Shown here: positions 7,782 through 15,784 of the stretch, one piece after another
Position numbering within the stretch: the stretch's first letter is position 1
Layout: every line of letters begins with the position of its first letter
Source of the DNA: an uncultured Carnobacteriaceae bacterium
Lineage (GTDB): Bacteria > Bacillota > Bacilli > Lactobacillales > Aerococcaceae
Reading direction: 5' to 3'
Assembly: GCA_938039195.1 (NCBI GenBank)
Contig: CALHVK010000036.1
Coordinates: forward strand, 1 to 21,756
Length of the DNA stretch: 21,756 nucleotides
The notes under the pieces: generated by a model
The model's input: only the letters and a program-made list of their open reading frames with translations
What the model was told of the DNA's origin: nothing
Database searches by the model: none
Made by a program: the position numbers and the translations under genes

Positions 7782-7815
7782 AAAAAAGACCTCCCTATTC
7801 ATCCTTAGGAAGGTC
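7782..7815 (-). terminator. Rho-independent terminator of the ABC exporter gene
   Basis: Minus strand GACCTTCC / GGGAGGTC stem (one G-U pair) followed by TTTTTTG, 13 nt after the stop codon. Confidence 0.9.
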
Positions 7816-7827
7816 GCTAAACATTCG

Positions 7828-9438
7828 TTAAGCCGTTTGATTTAATTCACTCATTTGAATCGTTTGATCGATAGTTTCTTTCAACGCTTCAGGAAGATGG
7901 TGCGTTACCCATAGGACTGTCACACTCTTATCTTCTAAGATTGGTTTCAACACCTCAATAGTTGTCTTTTCATCTAAGTTGGAGCTGACTTCATCGAGCA
8001 AGAAGAGTTTTGGGTGTTTCATCAATCCACGTGCAAAAGCAATTCGTTGCAACTGACCGCCGGATAGATTTGAATCTCCATCGCCTAAGACCGTATCTAA
8101 TCCCTGTGGCAAGTTTCTTACGATAGAAGCGAGTCCCACTTTTTCTAAAGACTCCCACACTTCTTCATCGGTATATGCTTCATTTAGCGTTACGTTCTCA
8201 CGAATGGTTGTCGTAAAGACATGTGGTTTTTGAGCGATATAGACCATTTGACGATATAACTCATTATAGGACTGTTTCTTCACATCGACTCCAGCAAGTT
8301 TCACTTCGCCTAAATACTCCGTTAACTTAGCAGCGATAATATTTAACAGTGTTGATTTCCCTGTTCCGCTTTCGCCAGTAATTGCATATTTTTGCCCTTC
8401 GTTAAATCCAAGAGAAACATGATTTAAAATCACCTTTTCTCCGTAGTTAAATGAAACATTCTTCACTTCAATCAGAGTGCGTGGTTCCACTTCTGGTGCT
8501 TCCTCTACAAGGGATGCAGGTTCTAATTGCTCATATTTTTTAAACAATGAATTTGTACTCTTAATAGAACCAATCTTCTGACTAATATTTCCGAGCACGT
8601 TGAAGATGGTGCTACTTAATGCCATCGATGCTAGAATACTCCCGATACTTACTTCGCCAATATAAGCTAAGTACCCTGTTAATATGAATACGGAAATTTG
8701 GCTAAAGACATTCCCGATACCGCCACTAACGGCAACTTTTGCCATCGTTTTACTATAGTCGCGATGCGTATCTCCTACTTCAACCGATTTTTCATGGATT
8801 TTGTCTTTTAAATACGCTAACTTACGAAAGACGAATAGCGTATCATATCCACTCAATAAGTCCGAAATGGATTTTGCGAATTTTTCATTAGCTTCTGACA
8901 CTTTAATCGTTTTATCTGTCAGTTCTGCTGAGAACAAAGCTGGCAACACAGCCATGATGACAATACAGATAGCCGCTAGTAAGACGATAGACCAATGATA
9001 CATAAACAAGGCTACAGCTGAAATCACCGCTGAAATAATTCCTCCGATGACTTCAAAGGTTGGATTAATCGCATTCCCTTTAATCTGTTCCAAGTCGCTT
9101 GTAAACCATGAAATATAGGTTTGACTATTCTTTTCATAAAAGCGTTCATAAGACGTCTCTTCAATAGAATGACTAATACGATCGCGTAACCACGTTGCTA
9201 CTTTTTGATTAAAGTAGGCTTGATAGCGAATCAACATATACGTAAACAATAGATAAAATGCAAAAATAACAACTAAACAAATAGCCTTATAAAAGAAATT
9301 ATGAATATCCATGTTTACTAAAGTATCTAAAGTCTGCGCATTAACGACACTCGATACTAACTCCGCCCCTGCAATGAGGGTGAGCAACGTGACCATAATG
9401 AACACTTCTTTTTTAAACTTCTGAAAAACAACCTTCAT
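7828..9438 (-). CDS. ABC exporter with fused membrane and ATPase domains
   Basis: The 536-residue half-transporter has six predicted membrane segments in residues about 10-290 (ABC type 1 exporter domain) and an ATPase domain from about 322. The ATPase has Walker A GESGTGKST (355-363), Q-loop Gln403, signature LSGGQ (458-462), Walker B LFLLDE (478-483) and H-loop His513, so it should be active. It probably works as a homodimer or with another half-transporter. The substrate cannot be told; peptide, lipid or drug export are all possible. The ATG at 9438 has GGAG 9 nt upstream; an in-frame GTG at 9444 would add two residues. It is monocistronic between two terminators and is not part of the neighbouring ABC operon. 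Confidence 0.88.
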   Translation of the reverse strand: MKVVFQKFKKEVFIMVTLLTLIAGAELVSSVVNAQTLDTLVNMDIHNFFYKAICLVVIFAFYLLFTYMLIRYQAYFNQKVATWLRDRISHSIEETSYERFYEKNSQTYISWFTSDLEQIKGNAINPTFEVIGGIISAVISAVALFMYHWSIVLLAAICIVIMAVLPALFSAELTDKTIKVSEANEKFAKSISDLLSGYDTLFVFRKLAYLKDKIHEKSVEVGDTHRDYSKTMAKVAVSGGIGNVFSQISVFILTGYLAYIGEVSIGSILASMALSSTIFNVLGNISQKIGSIKSTNSLFKKYEQLEPASLVEEAPEVEPRTLIEVKNVSFNYGEKVILNHVSLGFNEGQKYAITGESGTGKSTLLNIIAAKLTEYLGEVKLAGVDVKKQSYNELYRQMVYIAQKPHVFTTTIRENVTLNEAYTDEEVWESLEKVGLASIVRNLPQGLDTVLGDGDSNLSGGQLQRIAFARGLMKHPKLFLLDEVSSNLDEKTTIEVLKPILEDKSVTVLWVTHHLPEALKETIDQTIQMSELNQTA

Positions 9439-9524
9439 ACACACTCGCTCCAGTTCAAATGATGATTATGTTCATAGTGTAGCATTGTCTTAATCCAATG
9501 TATATAGGACTTTTGTAGGAAAAT

Positions 9525-9557
9525 AAAAGAAAAGTGAGGATTTTTAGCTCCTCACTT
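9525..9557 (-). terminator. Rho-independent terminator of the three-gene ABC operon
   Basis: Minus strand AAGTGAGGA / TCCTCACTT stem (9532-9557) with loop GCTAAAAA, followed by TTCTTTTATTTT. The stem contains the TGA stop codon of the last permease gene, so gene and terminator overlap. Confidence 0.9.
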
Positions 9558-10613
9558 CCTTATATTTTTTAGTCTTATGCCAATGAACACAATGGAGAAG
9601 ACCACCCCTGCAAAAGCTCCTATCACAAGTGGGATTCCATGTTGTAGGGCTGGTAATAAACTGAACGGTAAAATCTCTCCTAACTGATACCCTTGAATAC
9701 TCAAATAGCAAAGTATAAAGAGGACAACCGTCGAAATCATCGTATCTTTCACCCAAGAAAAAAGAAACATATGCGCAATGAATAAGCCAACAATTGCTAG
9801 CAATGGATATCCAATCGCCAATAAGATTCCTCGAACTGCTGAAATAAAGATTATTTCCTCATTAGAAACATACGATACAGGAAACAGAAAAACATTCTCA
9901 TGGATAATGATTCCATACATTACCAAAGACAGAATCACCAGTAGACTAGGAAAAGCATAAAAGTATTTTAAAGAATAGAGCGTTTCTGCCACTAATTCTT
10001 CTTTATTAGAAATCGGCACTACTTCGAGTAGTGTTTGATGCCGATGCTTTCTTTCAAAAAATTCCCCAACTTGTACAAGGAAAAAGAAGATAAGTAAGCC
10101 ATAGCCAAGAAGTTGAAAACTCGTCTGTATAAAATCACCATACTGATAATAGGTTTGGTAGGATATCTCTTTCTCAACTAAATAATGGAACAATTGAAGT
10201 TTAGCTCTAATTTGAACAGGACTCTCTAACGAATCCGCCCATTCTTCTGGGCCGCTCCTTAAAAGAGATTCAACCAATTCCAATCGTTTTTCATATATCG
10301 GAATCAGTCGGTCTGTTTTTCCTTTTATCGTATATATTCCATTTTCTTGGGCATAGGTTTGATAGAGAGCCTGAAAAGTAGTATTCAGTGCTTTCTTTGT
10401 ATCTTCATCGATAGTCCCTTGGTTCTCAAATGATTCTTTAAGATCGTCTATCTGAGAAAACTGTCTCTCAATCACATCTTTTAAGGCCGGTTTCCCAGCA
10501 AAGTGATGATATCCCACGACAAACATCGCAACTACTAAAATAAGAAGCGGTATCTTATAGAAAAATCCTCTTTTCTTTAAATGCATTCTATCTAATTGAA
10601 CCCATCTACTCAT
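9552..10613 (-). CDS. ABC-2 type permease, second of a pair (operon gene 3)
   Basis: The 353-residue membrane protein has one N-terminal membrane segment (about 20-40), an extracytoplasmic part of about 125 residues, then five or so membrane segments from about 165 to the C-terminus. This matches the plan of the upstream permease, and both share a similar stretch after the second membrane helix (FFERKHRHQTLLEVVPIS here, DDWKHRSVLAVKPI there), which suggests gene duplication. The start at 10613 overlaps the upstream stop as ATGA and has GAGGTGG about 6 nt upstream; an upstream in-frame TTG at 10649 is less likely. With the ATPase gene it should form an export or self-protection transporter; the substrate is unknown. 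Confidence 0.82.
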   Translation of the reverse strand: MSRWVQLDRMHLKKRGFFYKIPLLILVVAMFVVGYHHFAGKPALKDVIERQFSQIDDLKESFENQGTIDEDTKKALNTTFQALYQTYAQENGIYTIKGKTDRLIPIYEKRLELVESLLRSGPEEWADSLESPVQIRAKLQLFHYLVEKEISYQTYYQYGDFIQTSFQLLGYGLLIFFFLVQVGEFFERKHRHQTLLEVVPISNKEELVAETLYSLKYFYAFPSLLVILSLVMYGIIIHENVFLFPVSYVSNEEIIFISAVRGILLAIGYPLLAIVGLFIAHMFLFSWVKDTMISTVVLFILCYLSIQGYQLGEILPFSLLPALQHGIPLVIGAFAGVVFSIVFIGIRLKNIRK

Positions 10614-11800
10614 ACCGAACCACCTCGTCTCAGACGTTCTTGCCAGCAAGAAGTTCCAACCGTCAATAAGAAGAACACAAACGCTCCTACAAGTAAGCTA
10701 GCACAACCATTTGAAATCGTAAACGTACCCGTCGCATAAAAATCATCTTTCATTCCTTGGATAACAGAGCCAAAATTCACATAGTACAGTGGCAACTTGT
10801 CTGCAAATGAAGGATAAATTTTCATAGAACGTAAGATAGGCTCTGCCCAAATAACCATCAGGCCAGCGATAAACCCTAGCATCTTATTTCTACTCAACTG
10901 ATTACACCACGCGATGAGATTGATTAAGAATAGTAGTACACACGCTGCTAAGAGTAGGCTGATTCCGATAAATTGTAACGGAAACATGAGGAGCTCCTCT
11001 TCCCCACGAAACACAAGTAATGGCGAATTGAGGTTCCCCCATCCAAAAGATACGCTCTGTACTAGAAAAATACCAAACAAAACAAGAAGTACAAACGACA
11101 TATTTACCAACCAGTAACTACTCATCTTTTGTAGGAGATATTTCCAATGGCGAATCGGCTTCACCGCTAGCACACTTCGATGCTTCCAATCATCTAAAAG
11201 AATAGGACTGATAAATAGTAGCAATATTGAAAATAGAACTGGCAACCAGTAAAGCATCGGTTCATTATATCTTGTCCATTCCATCCAAGAAATTCGATTG
11301 ACCATTTGTAAAACATCGTCTAATTGATAGTGCCCCTGTTCGTCTAAAAAACGAAACTTCATTAAATGTTGTTTGACATTCTTATACTCTAACTGTTCCT
11401 GCTTACTAGGATTAAATCCAATTGTATTGTAAATTGGAAGGGGCGAGTGTTCTTTATCTCGCAACTCAAGACGTAGCTCCCAAAAATGAATCTGTTCTTT
11501 AATATAAGTTTTATAATCTTGCTTTTGGAATGCTGCTACTGAACGATGATAGGCAAGAGCATCCTCTAACCATTTTTCCTCTGTTTCTGTTAAACTTCTT
11601 TTCTTTGCTTCTTCTTCATATTCATTGATTATCATCAAATGAATTTTATCCCCTTGATGTAAAGTACTATTTAAAAGATCATTGAGAGAAGATTTTTGTT
11701 GAAAATTCATCACAAGAAAAACAACCATCAGCAGTACACAACCGATGAACTGAATTTTCATTAATCGATTTCGAACAATTAACAGTAATTGCGTTCTCAT
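10610..11800 (-). CDS. ABC-2 type permease, first of a pair (operon gene 2)
   Basis: The 396-residue protein has an N-terminal membrane segment (about 15-32), a hydrophilic extracytoplasmic part of about 150 residues rich in charged residues, then membrane segments from about 183 on. This layout (one helix, large outer domain, five helices) is seen in ABC-2 permeases of multidrug, bacteriocin-immunity and natural-product exporters. AGGAG lies 8 nt before the ATG. It starts 36 nt after the ATPase gene and overlaps the next permease by four bases, so the three genes should be translated from one message. Two different permeases imply a heterodimeric membrane part. No biosynthetic peptide gene is visible beside it. 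Confidence 0.82.
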   Translation of the reverse strand: MRTQLLLIVRNRLMKIQFIGCVLLMVVFLVMNFQQKSSLNDLLNSTLHQGDKIHLMIINEYEEEAKKRSLTETEEKWLEDALAYHRSVAAFQKQDYKTYIKEQIHFWELRLELRDKEHSPLPIYNTIGFNPSKQEQLEYKNVKQHLMKFRFLDEQGHYQLDDVLQMVNRISWMEWTRYNEPMLYWLPVLFSILLLFISPILLDDWKHRSVLAVKPIRHWKYLLQKMSSYWLVNMSFVLLVLFGIFLVQSVSFGWGNLNSPLLVFRGEEELLMFPLQFIGISLLLAACVLLFLINLIAWCNQLSRNKMLGFIAGLMVIWAEPILRSMKIYPSFADKLPLYYVNFGSVIQGMKDDFYATGTFTISNGCASLLVGAFVFFLLTVGTSCWQERLRRGGSV

Positions 11801-11836
11801 TTTATCTTCTCCTCTCTTTTTAAACTCTCGATTGTA

Positions 11837-12721
11837 CTATCGGTACAGTTCTTTATAAAGGGCGTAACAACTTTTTACTCCAATCTTAATTTCACTAAAT
11901 TGATGGATGTCTTCTAATATCCACTTCCATTTTTCTTCTGAATACTCTCCAGGCGTAAGGTGAATGCTAATCTGTCTTCCTTCGCGATTCATCATTTCTA
12001 CTTCACTTTGAAATTCTTCTACAAACTTTTCGAAGCGCTCTTTTGAAACAAAGGTCAATTGAAGTGTATCCATCCCTTCCGCTTGCGGTGAATATTCCAA
12101 TGCGATTCGCTTCTCTTTAATAAAATAAATCTTGTCTGCAATCGAATCGAGATTGTTCAGTAAATGAGAAGCCATCACAATCGTTTTCCCTTCATTTCTT
12201 AACTGTCTCAACACTCTAGAAATTAATTCCACATTATCCGGATCCAATCCGTTCATCACTTCATCAACAAGCATGTAATCTGCTTTTGTGACCAGTACTA
12301 ATGCAAAACAAAGGCGTTGCCGCATCCCGAGTGAATACTCGCCCACCTTATGATGAATATAGTCTTCCATTTTCAACTGTTCTACCACAGTTTGAACAGT
12401 TCCAGAAGCTACTTTCCACATCGAGGCATAGAAATTCAAATGTTCGATTCCATTTAACTCATCGTATAATTCAGATTGATCCGGCATCTTTACAATATGC
12501 TGTCTCATAAATAAGGTATCAGTTGTATAATTCTTCCCTTGATAAGAAACCGAAATCCCGTTATTTCTTAAGTGTCCAGACAATATTTGGATAAGCGTAG
12601 ATTTTCCTACACCATTTGGTGCTACTAGTCCAATAATCTGAGATGGTGGAAGATGCAAGTCAATCTGATTTAGAACCTCTTTTTCTCCATATGAAAAACT
12701 TTTAATATGAACTTCTAGCAT
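11837..12721 (-). CDS. ABC transporter ATP-binding protein (operon gene 1)
   Basis: The 294-residue protein has a complete ATPase domain: Walker A APNGVGKS (34-41), a variant signature YSLGMRQR (129-136), Walker B YMLVDE (149-154), D-loop GLD and H-loop His186. The SLGM(R/K)QR signature is typical of BcrA/CcmA-like subunits that pair with ABC-2 permeases. The last 90 or so residues form an extra C-terminal domain of unknown role. AAAGGAG lies about 8 nt before the ATG. The gene is first in the operon with the two permeases. Bacitracin/lantibiotic-type self-protection or multidrug export are possible by family, but nothing local decides between them. Confidence 0.88.
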   Translation of the reverse strand: MLEVHIKSFSYGEKEVLNQIDLHLPPSQIIGLVAPNGVGKSTLIQILSGHLRNNGISVSYQGKNYTTDTLFMRQHIVKMPDQSELYDELNGIEHLNFYASMWKVASGTVQTVVEQLKMEDYIHHKVGEYSLGMRQRLCFALVLVTKADYMLVDEVMNGLDPDNVELISRVLRQLRNEGKTIVMASHLLNNLDSIADKIYFIKEKRIALEYSPQAEGMDTLQLTFVSKERFEKFVEEFQSEVEMMNREGRQISIHLTPGEYSEEKWKWILEDIHQFSEIKIGVKSCYALYKELYR

Positions 12722-12780
12722 TCGAGCGACTCCTTTCCTTATTGGTTCATTTTATAACTGTTACCGCTTTCTTTATTGAA

Positions 12781-12789
12781 ATTATAGCA
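12781..12789 (-). promoter_or_regulatory. Probable promoter (extended -10) of the ABC operon
   Basis: Minus strand TGC-TATAAT with the -10 at 12781-12786, 60 nt before the ATPase start codon and after the rlmN terminator. No good -35 box is visible, as is common for TGn-extended -10 promoters. Confidence 0.6.
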
Positions 12790-12871
12790 AATTTTTCTTT
12801 TAGAAAATAGAGTTCTTTTGTATTTTCAATCAAAATCCTATAAAAATATCTGCTCTTATTTGATTTTTTGC

Positions 12872-12902
12872 ACAAAAAAACCACACCCATTCAGGTGCGG
12901 TT
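12872..12902 (-). terminator. Rho-independent terminator of the asparaginase-rlmN operon
   Basis: Minus strand AACCGCACC / GGTGTGGTT stem followed by TTTTTTG, about 12 nt after the rlmN stop codon. Confidence 0.92.
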
Positions 12903-12913
12903 CATCTACTTCA

Positions 12914-14029
12914 TTAGGCTTTTGTTTTTTCAGCGCGGTCACGTTTCATTTGGCTTGAACGTAATTGTCCACAGGCTGCTTCGATATCATGTCCGAATTC
13001 TTTACGAACGACACAGTTGATATGGTTTTTCTTCAAGACATCGTAGAAGGCTACTACGCGTTCTTTTCCACTACGTTCGTATTGGTCATGTTCACGAACT
13101 TTGTTATAAGGAATTAAGTTGACGTATGACAGACGTTTTTTATCCGCAAGAAGGTCAGCTAATTGTTGCGCTTGTTCCACAGAATCATTCACGTGATCGA
13201 GCATGATGTACTCGAAGGTTACACGACGATTTGTTTTAGCAATATATTCGTTAATAGCATCCATCACCACTTCGATTGGATATTTACGGTTGATACGCAT
13301 GATACGAGAACGTGTATCGTTATCTGGTGCATGAAGTGACAATGCAAGGTTGACTTGTAAGCCTTCGTCTGCGAACTCGCGAATCTTTGGAGCCAAACCA
13401 CTTGTAGATACCGTGATATGACGAGCCCCGATTCCAAGTCCTTTATCAGAGTTGACTACTTTCAAGAATTTAATCACGTTATCATAGTTATCGAATGGTT
13501 CCCCAATCCCCATGACTACGATATGGCTGACACGGTCCCCAGGAGACACTTCGTCCAAAGTACGTTGCACGTGCATTACTTGCGCTACGATTTCCCCAGC
13601 AACAAGGTCACGTTGTTTTGCGATAATTCCGCTGGCACAGAAAGTACATCCGATATTACATCCTACTTGTGTGGTCACACAGATGGATAAGCCGTATTCT
13701 TGTGGCATTAATACCGTTTCGATTAAGAGGCCATCTGCCAATTCAAAGAGGAATTTACGTGTTCCGTCTGTTGATTGTTGTTTGATACGTTCGTTTAACA
13801 CTGGGAATGTGAACTCTTCTTGCAATTGTTCAATCAGCGATTTTGGCAAGTTTGTCATTTCTTCAAAACTCGTCACACGTTTGCGGTAAAGCCAGTCCCA
13901 TAATTGTCCTGCTCTGAATTTCTTTTCGCCTTTTGCTTCAAACCAAGCTGTTAGCTCTTCTAGTGGCATGCCGTAAATAATTGGTTTTCCTTCATATTGA
14001 CGAACCACTCGTCCAATTTTTCTAACCAT
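12914..14029 (-). CDS. rlmN: Dual-specificity RNA methyltransferase RlmN (radical SAM)
   Basis: The 371-residue cytoplasmic enzyme carries the radical SAM cluster motif CNIGCTFC (Cys124, 128, 131). Cys117 (SIC) and Cys353 (EAACGQL) occupy the places of the two cysteines that handle the methyl transfer in RlmN. RlmN adds a methyl group to C2 of A2503 in 23S rRNA and of A37 in some tRNAs. The N-terminal domain (IYGMPLEELTAWF, KFRAGQLWDWLYRKRV) is family-typical and the length is normal. AGAGGA lies about 6 nt before the ATG. It starts 15 nt after the asparaginase gene, so they should share a transcript. A Cfr resistance enzyme is unlikely because the N-terminal region and context fit RlmN. Confidence 0.95.
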   Translation of the reverse strand: MVRKIGRVVRQYEGKPIIYGMPLEELTAWFEAKGEKKFRAGQLWDWLYRKRVTSFEEMTNLPKSLIEQLQEEFTFPVLNERIKQQSTDGTRKFLFELADGLLIETVLMPQEYGLSICVTTQVGCNIGCTFCASGIIAKQRDLVAGEIVAQVMHVQRTLDEVSPGDRVSHIVVMGIGEPFDNYDNVIKFLKVVNSDKGLGIGARHITVSTSGLAPKIREFADEGLQVNLALSLHAPDNDTRSRIMRINRKYPIEVVMDAINEYIAKTNRRVTFEYIMLDHVNDSVEQAQQLADLLADKKRLSYVNLIPYNKVREHDQYERSGKERVVAFYDVLKKNHINCVVRKEFGHDIEAACGQLRSSQMKRDRAEKTKA

Positions 14030-14044
14030 ATCTATTCCTCTTTC

Positions 14045-15013
14045 CTATACTTGAAATGCTCTAATGATTGTTTCTCTATTCGCATGAGCGCTTAATAACA
14101 CCGATAATTTCACACGAGCCTTTTGTCCGCTAAGCCCTGTTGTGAAAATCACTCCTGCTTCACGGAGCTGTTTGCCTCCGCCAAGATAATTATATACATC
14201 ATACGTTACACCATTAAATGCACGGGATACAAGCACGACCGGAATTCCTTTGTCTAAACAACGATGCAATCCAGGAAGTGTCGTAGGCGGTAAGTTCCCT
14301 GCTCCTAGCGCCTCGATGACGATTCCGTTAGCATCTGAATCGGCAATCGCATCAAATAACATTGAATCCATTCCAGCATATGCTTTTAATAAGTAGACCT
14401 TATCCACGAGTTCTTTAATCGGATAGTATTCATGGTGTAAGAATTTTTGGAAGTAAATCACTTTGCTTTTTGACACTAATCCAAGCGGTCCAAAAGTTGG
14501 TGTTTGGAAAGTCGCCACGTTTGTAGTATGTGTCTTTGTCACATACGTTGCCGCATGAACTTCATCATTCATCACGACAAGAACGCCTTTATCCACACTC
14601 TCTGGACTCGTTACCGTAATAATAGCGCTGCGTAAGTTCGCTAAACCGTCCGCTCCAATTTCATTGCTGGAACGCATCGCTCCTGTTAATACAATCGGGA
14701 ATGTTCCATCAGTTGTTAACTCTAAGAAATACGCTGTTTCTTCTAATGTATCGGTTCCGTGAGTCACTACCGCTCCGTCAAAGCCTTCCTGTTGCGCTTG
14801 AACGATTCGCTTTTGAACTTCCCACATTTTTTCCTCCGTCATATGTGGAGACGGAAGGTTAAATAGATCCTCTACGACGACACTTGCGATGGGGGCAAAA
14901 ATCGTGTCGGAATTTGTTAATGGGTTTGTGCTTGTTGGGGTTACGTTACCGGTTGAGCGGTCTTCACTCATGGCGATTGTACCACCGGTGTTTATGACGA
15001 TAATTTTCTTCAT
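14045..15013 (-). CDS. L-asparaginase (type II-like sequence, no signal peptide)
   Basis: With the start at 15013 the protein has 322 residues and begins MKKIIVINTGGTIA, placing the catalytic Thr at position 12. The second active-site group is HGTDT (Thr87, Asp88), and Lys160 lies in YVTKTHTTNVATF, as in E. coli AnsB-type enzymes. TGAMRSSNEIGADG is also typical. The enzyme hydrolyses asparagine to aspartate and ammonia. Lacking a signal peptide, it probably acts in the cytoplasm. Neither candidate start has a strong ribosome binding site: the in-frame ATG at 15034 would add seven residues (MKESSSA) and follows AAAGAG very closely. I prefer 15013 because it matches the usual family N-terminus. 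It is the first gene of an operon with rlmN. Confidence 0.92.
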   Translation of the reverse strand: MKKIIVINTGGTIAMSEDRSTGNVTPTSTNPLTNSDTIFAPIASVVVEDLFNLPSPHMTEEKMWEVQKRIVQAQQEGFDGAVVTHGTDTLEETAYFLELTTDGTFPIVLTGAMRSSNEIGADGLANLRSAIITVTSPESVDKGVLVVMNDEVHAATYVTKTHTTNVATFQTPTFGPLGLVSKSKVIYFQKFLHHEYYPIKELVDKVYLLKAYAGMDSMLFDAIADSDANGIVIEALGAGNLPPTTLPGLHRCLDKGIPVVLVSRAFNGVTYDVYNYLGGGKQLREAGVIFTTGLSGQKARVKLSVLLSAHANRETIIRAFQV

Positions 15014-15047
15014 GGCGCTACTACTTTCTTTCATTTTCTCTTTACAT

Positions 15048-15056
15048 AGGATACCA
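15048..15056 (-). promoter_or_regulatory. Possible extended -10 of the asparaginase-rlmN operon
   Basis: Minus strand TGG-TATCCT (-10 at 15048-15053), 35 nt before the chosen ATG. No -35 box is clear, so this is a weak candidate; promoters inside the repeat region upstream are equally possible. Confidence 0.3.
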
Positions 15057-15090
15057 CAAAAAAGCAAAAAGTGCCGAAGTATTTATAAGA

Positions 15091-15278
15091 AAATACTCAC
15101 ATTTCTTTTTCGGGTTTCTTCATAGTAACGGTAATGGGGTACCGGTTCGAGCCCTGTGGGCTCTCTCCTTTAAAGCCTCAAAGCAGGAGTACGAAATAAA
15201 TTTCAAACTCCTGCTAATTCGCATTTAATACTATTCCCCATTACTATTACTATAGAACCCGAAAAAATGTGAGTATTT
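15091..15278. repeat. 188-nt imperfect foldback with two internal hairpins
   Basis: The outer arms (15091-15139 and 15236-15278) pair in blocks: 14 bp perfect (AAATACTCACATTT with 15265-15278), CGGGTT with AACCCG, then GTAATGGGG with CCCCATTAC. Inside are a GAGCCC/GGGCTC hairpin (15149-15163) and a longer GCAGGAGT/ACTCCTGC hairpin (15183-15214) with an inner GAAAT/ATTTC stem. The result is a three-way branched structure. It could be a MITE-like element or a structured RNA; no target-site duplication is obvious. Confidence 0.8.
15114..15140 (+). repeat. Repeat A, copy 1 (within the foldback left arm)
   Basis: Begins GTTTCTTCATAGTAACGG and continues to TAATGGG. It differs from the copy at 15371 at two of about 26 positions, after which similarity drops. 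Confidence 0.75.
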
Positions 15279-15291
15279 ACTTTCTACTTTA

Positions 15292-15365
15292 ATAAAAAAA
15301 TGAAAAAAAGTGTTGTGCCACTCATTTTGATGTAACCCCTGCTGGGTGTTAGAAAGTGCATCCCA
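15292..15365 (+). repeat. Repeat B, copy 1 (74 nt)
   Basis: Gapless match to 15481-15554 with 64 of 74 positions identical. The first 23 nt and the last 21 nt (GTTAGAAAGTGCATCCCA end) are fully conserved and the middle has diverged. In this copy CTGCTGGG and CCCAGCAG flank the conserved 15-nt loop TGTTAGAAAGTGCAT, giving a stable stem-loop (15341-15368). Confidence 0.85.
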
Positions 15366-15370
15366 GCAGC

Positions 15371-15396
15371 GTTTCTTCATAACAACGGTAATGGGC
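15371..15396 (+). repeat. Repeat A, copy 2
   Basis: Begins GTTTCTTCATAACAACGG and continues to TAATGGG. Unlike copy 1 it has no long matching right arm, only a weak local pairing with CCCCTGTTAC at 15407-15417. Confidence 0.75.
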
Positions 15397-15480
15397 ACCG
15401 ATGCAACCCCCTGTTACTGCGATTATAAAATCCGCAAATTTCTTCGGTATCACTTTTTGTATATTTTATTCAAATCCCTT

Positions 15481-15554
15481 ATAAAAAAATGAAAAAAAGT
15501 GTTTCGCCCCTCAGTTTGAAGGAACCTGTGCAAGGTGTTAGAAAGTGCATCCCA
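15481..15554 (+). repeat. Repeat B, copy 2 (74 nt)
   Basis: Partner of the copy at 15292-15365, spaced 189 nt start to start. The loop TGTTAGAAAGTGCAT is kept, but the flanking bases no longer form the strong stem, so the loop sequence rather than the pairing is conserved. Confidence 0.85.
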
Positions 15555-15784
15555 CCGGACTTTCTGAAGCTTTTTGATAGTTTGAGGTATTGTGTCACTG
15601 AAAAAATTTTTTAAATTTTTCATCGGAATTATTACTACTCTTTTCAGAATTTTCGAAAAGGGACCAAAAACTATTTGTGGAATAGACCGCTAAAAACCGC
15701 TTCATTTCAATGTTTATATTTTACTTTTAATTTTAAAATTTGAAATGTAACAGATATGCTACATTTTTATTTTTGGCATCTTAC

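Larger units (their letters stand above)
7434..7827. other. 394-bp gene-free region between the LysM/3D gene and the ABC exporter
   Basis: It holds the leader and upstream region of the LysM/3D gene and the terminator of the ABC exporter. Two small stem-loops lie in the leader: GACTTTT/AAAAGTC at 7453-7468, just before the ribosome binding site, and GTTCGC/GCGAAC at 7478-7505. A candidate extended -10 (minus strand TGC-TAAAAT, 7522-7527) has no clear -35. The only open reading frame, minus 7577-7771, has no ribosome binding site and no recognisable protein features. Confidence 0.6.

Noticed and set aside
10610..10649. Longer TTG start for the second permease
   Set aside because: The ATG at 10613 has a good ribosome binding site and an ATGA overlap with the upstream gene; the TTG has none.
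15144..15154. GGTTCGAGCCC, resembling the T-arm of a tRNA
   Set aside because: The flanking bases do not form the 5-bp T-stem and no acceptor, D or anticodon arms can be found; the bases instead form the GAGCCC/GGGCTC hairpin.
15091..15278. Complete insertion sequence
   Set aside because: No transposase reading frame and no clear target-site duplication; at most a non-autonomous element.
15489..15617. Short open reading frame starting MKKSVSPLSLK in repeat B copy 2
   Set aside because: No ribosome binding site, the copy-1 counterpart is stopped after 11 codons, and differences between copies show no codon-position bias.
15747..15763. Second WalR-like site (minus strand TGTAGC-ATATC-TGTTAC)
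   Set aside because: One half site breaks the TGTNAN rule, and no wall gene is downstream; it is part of a small AT-rich inverted repeat.
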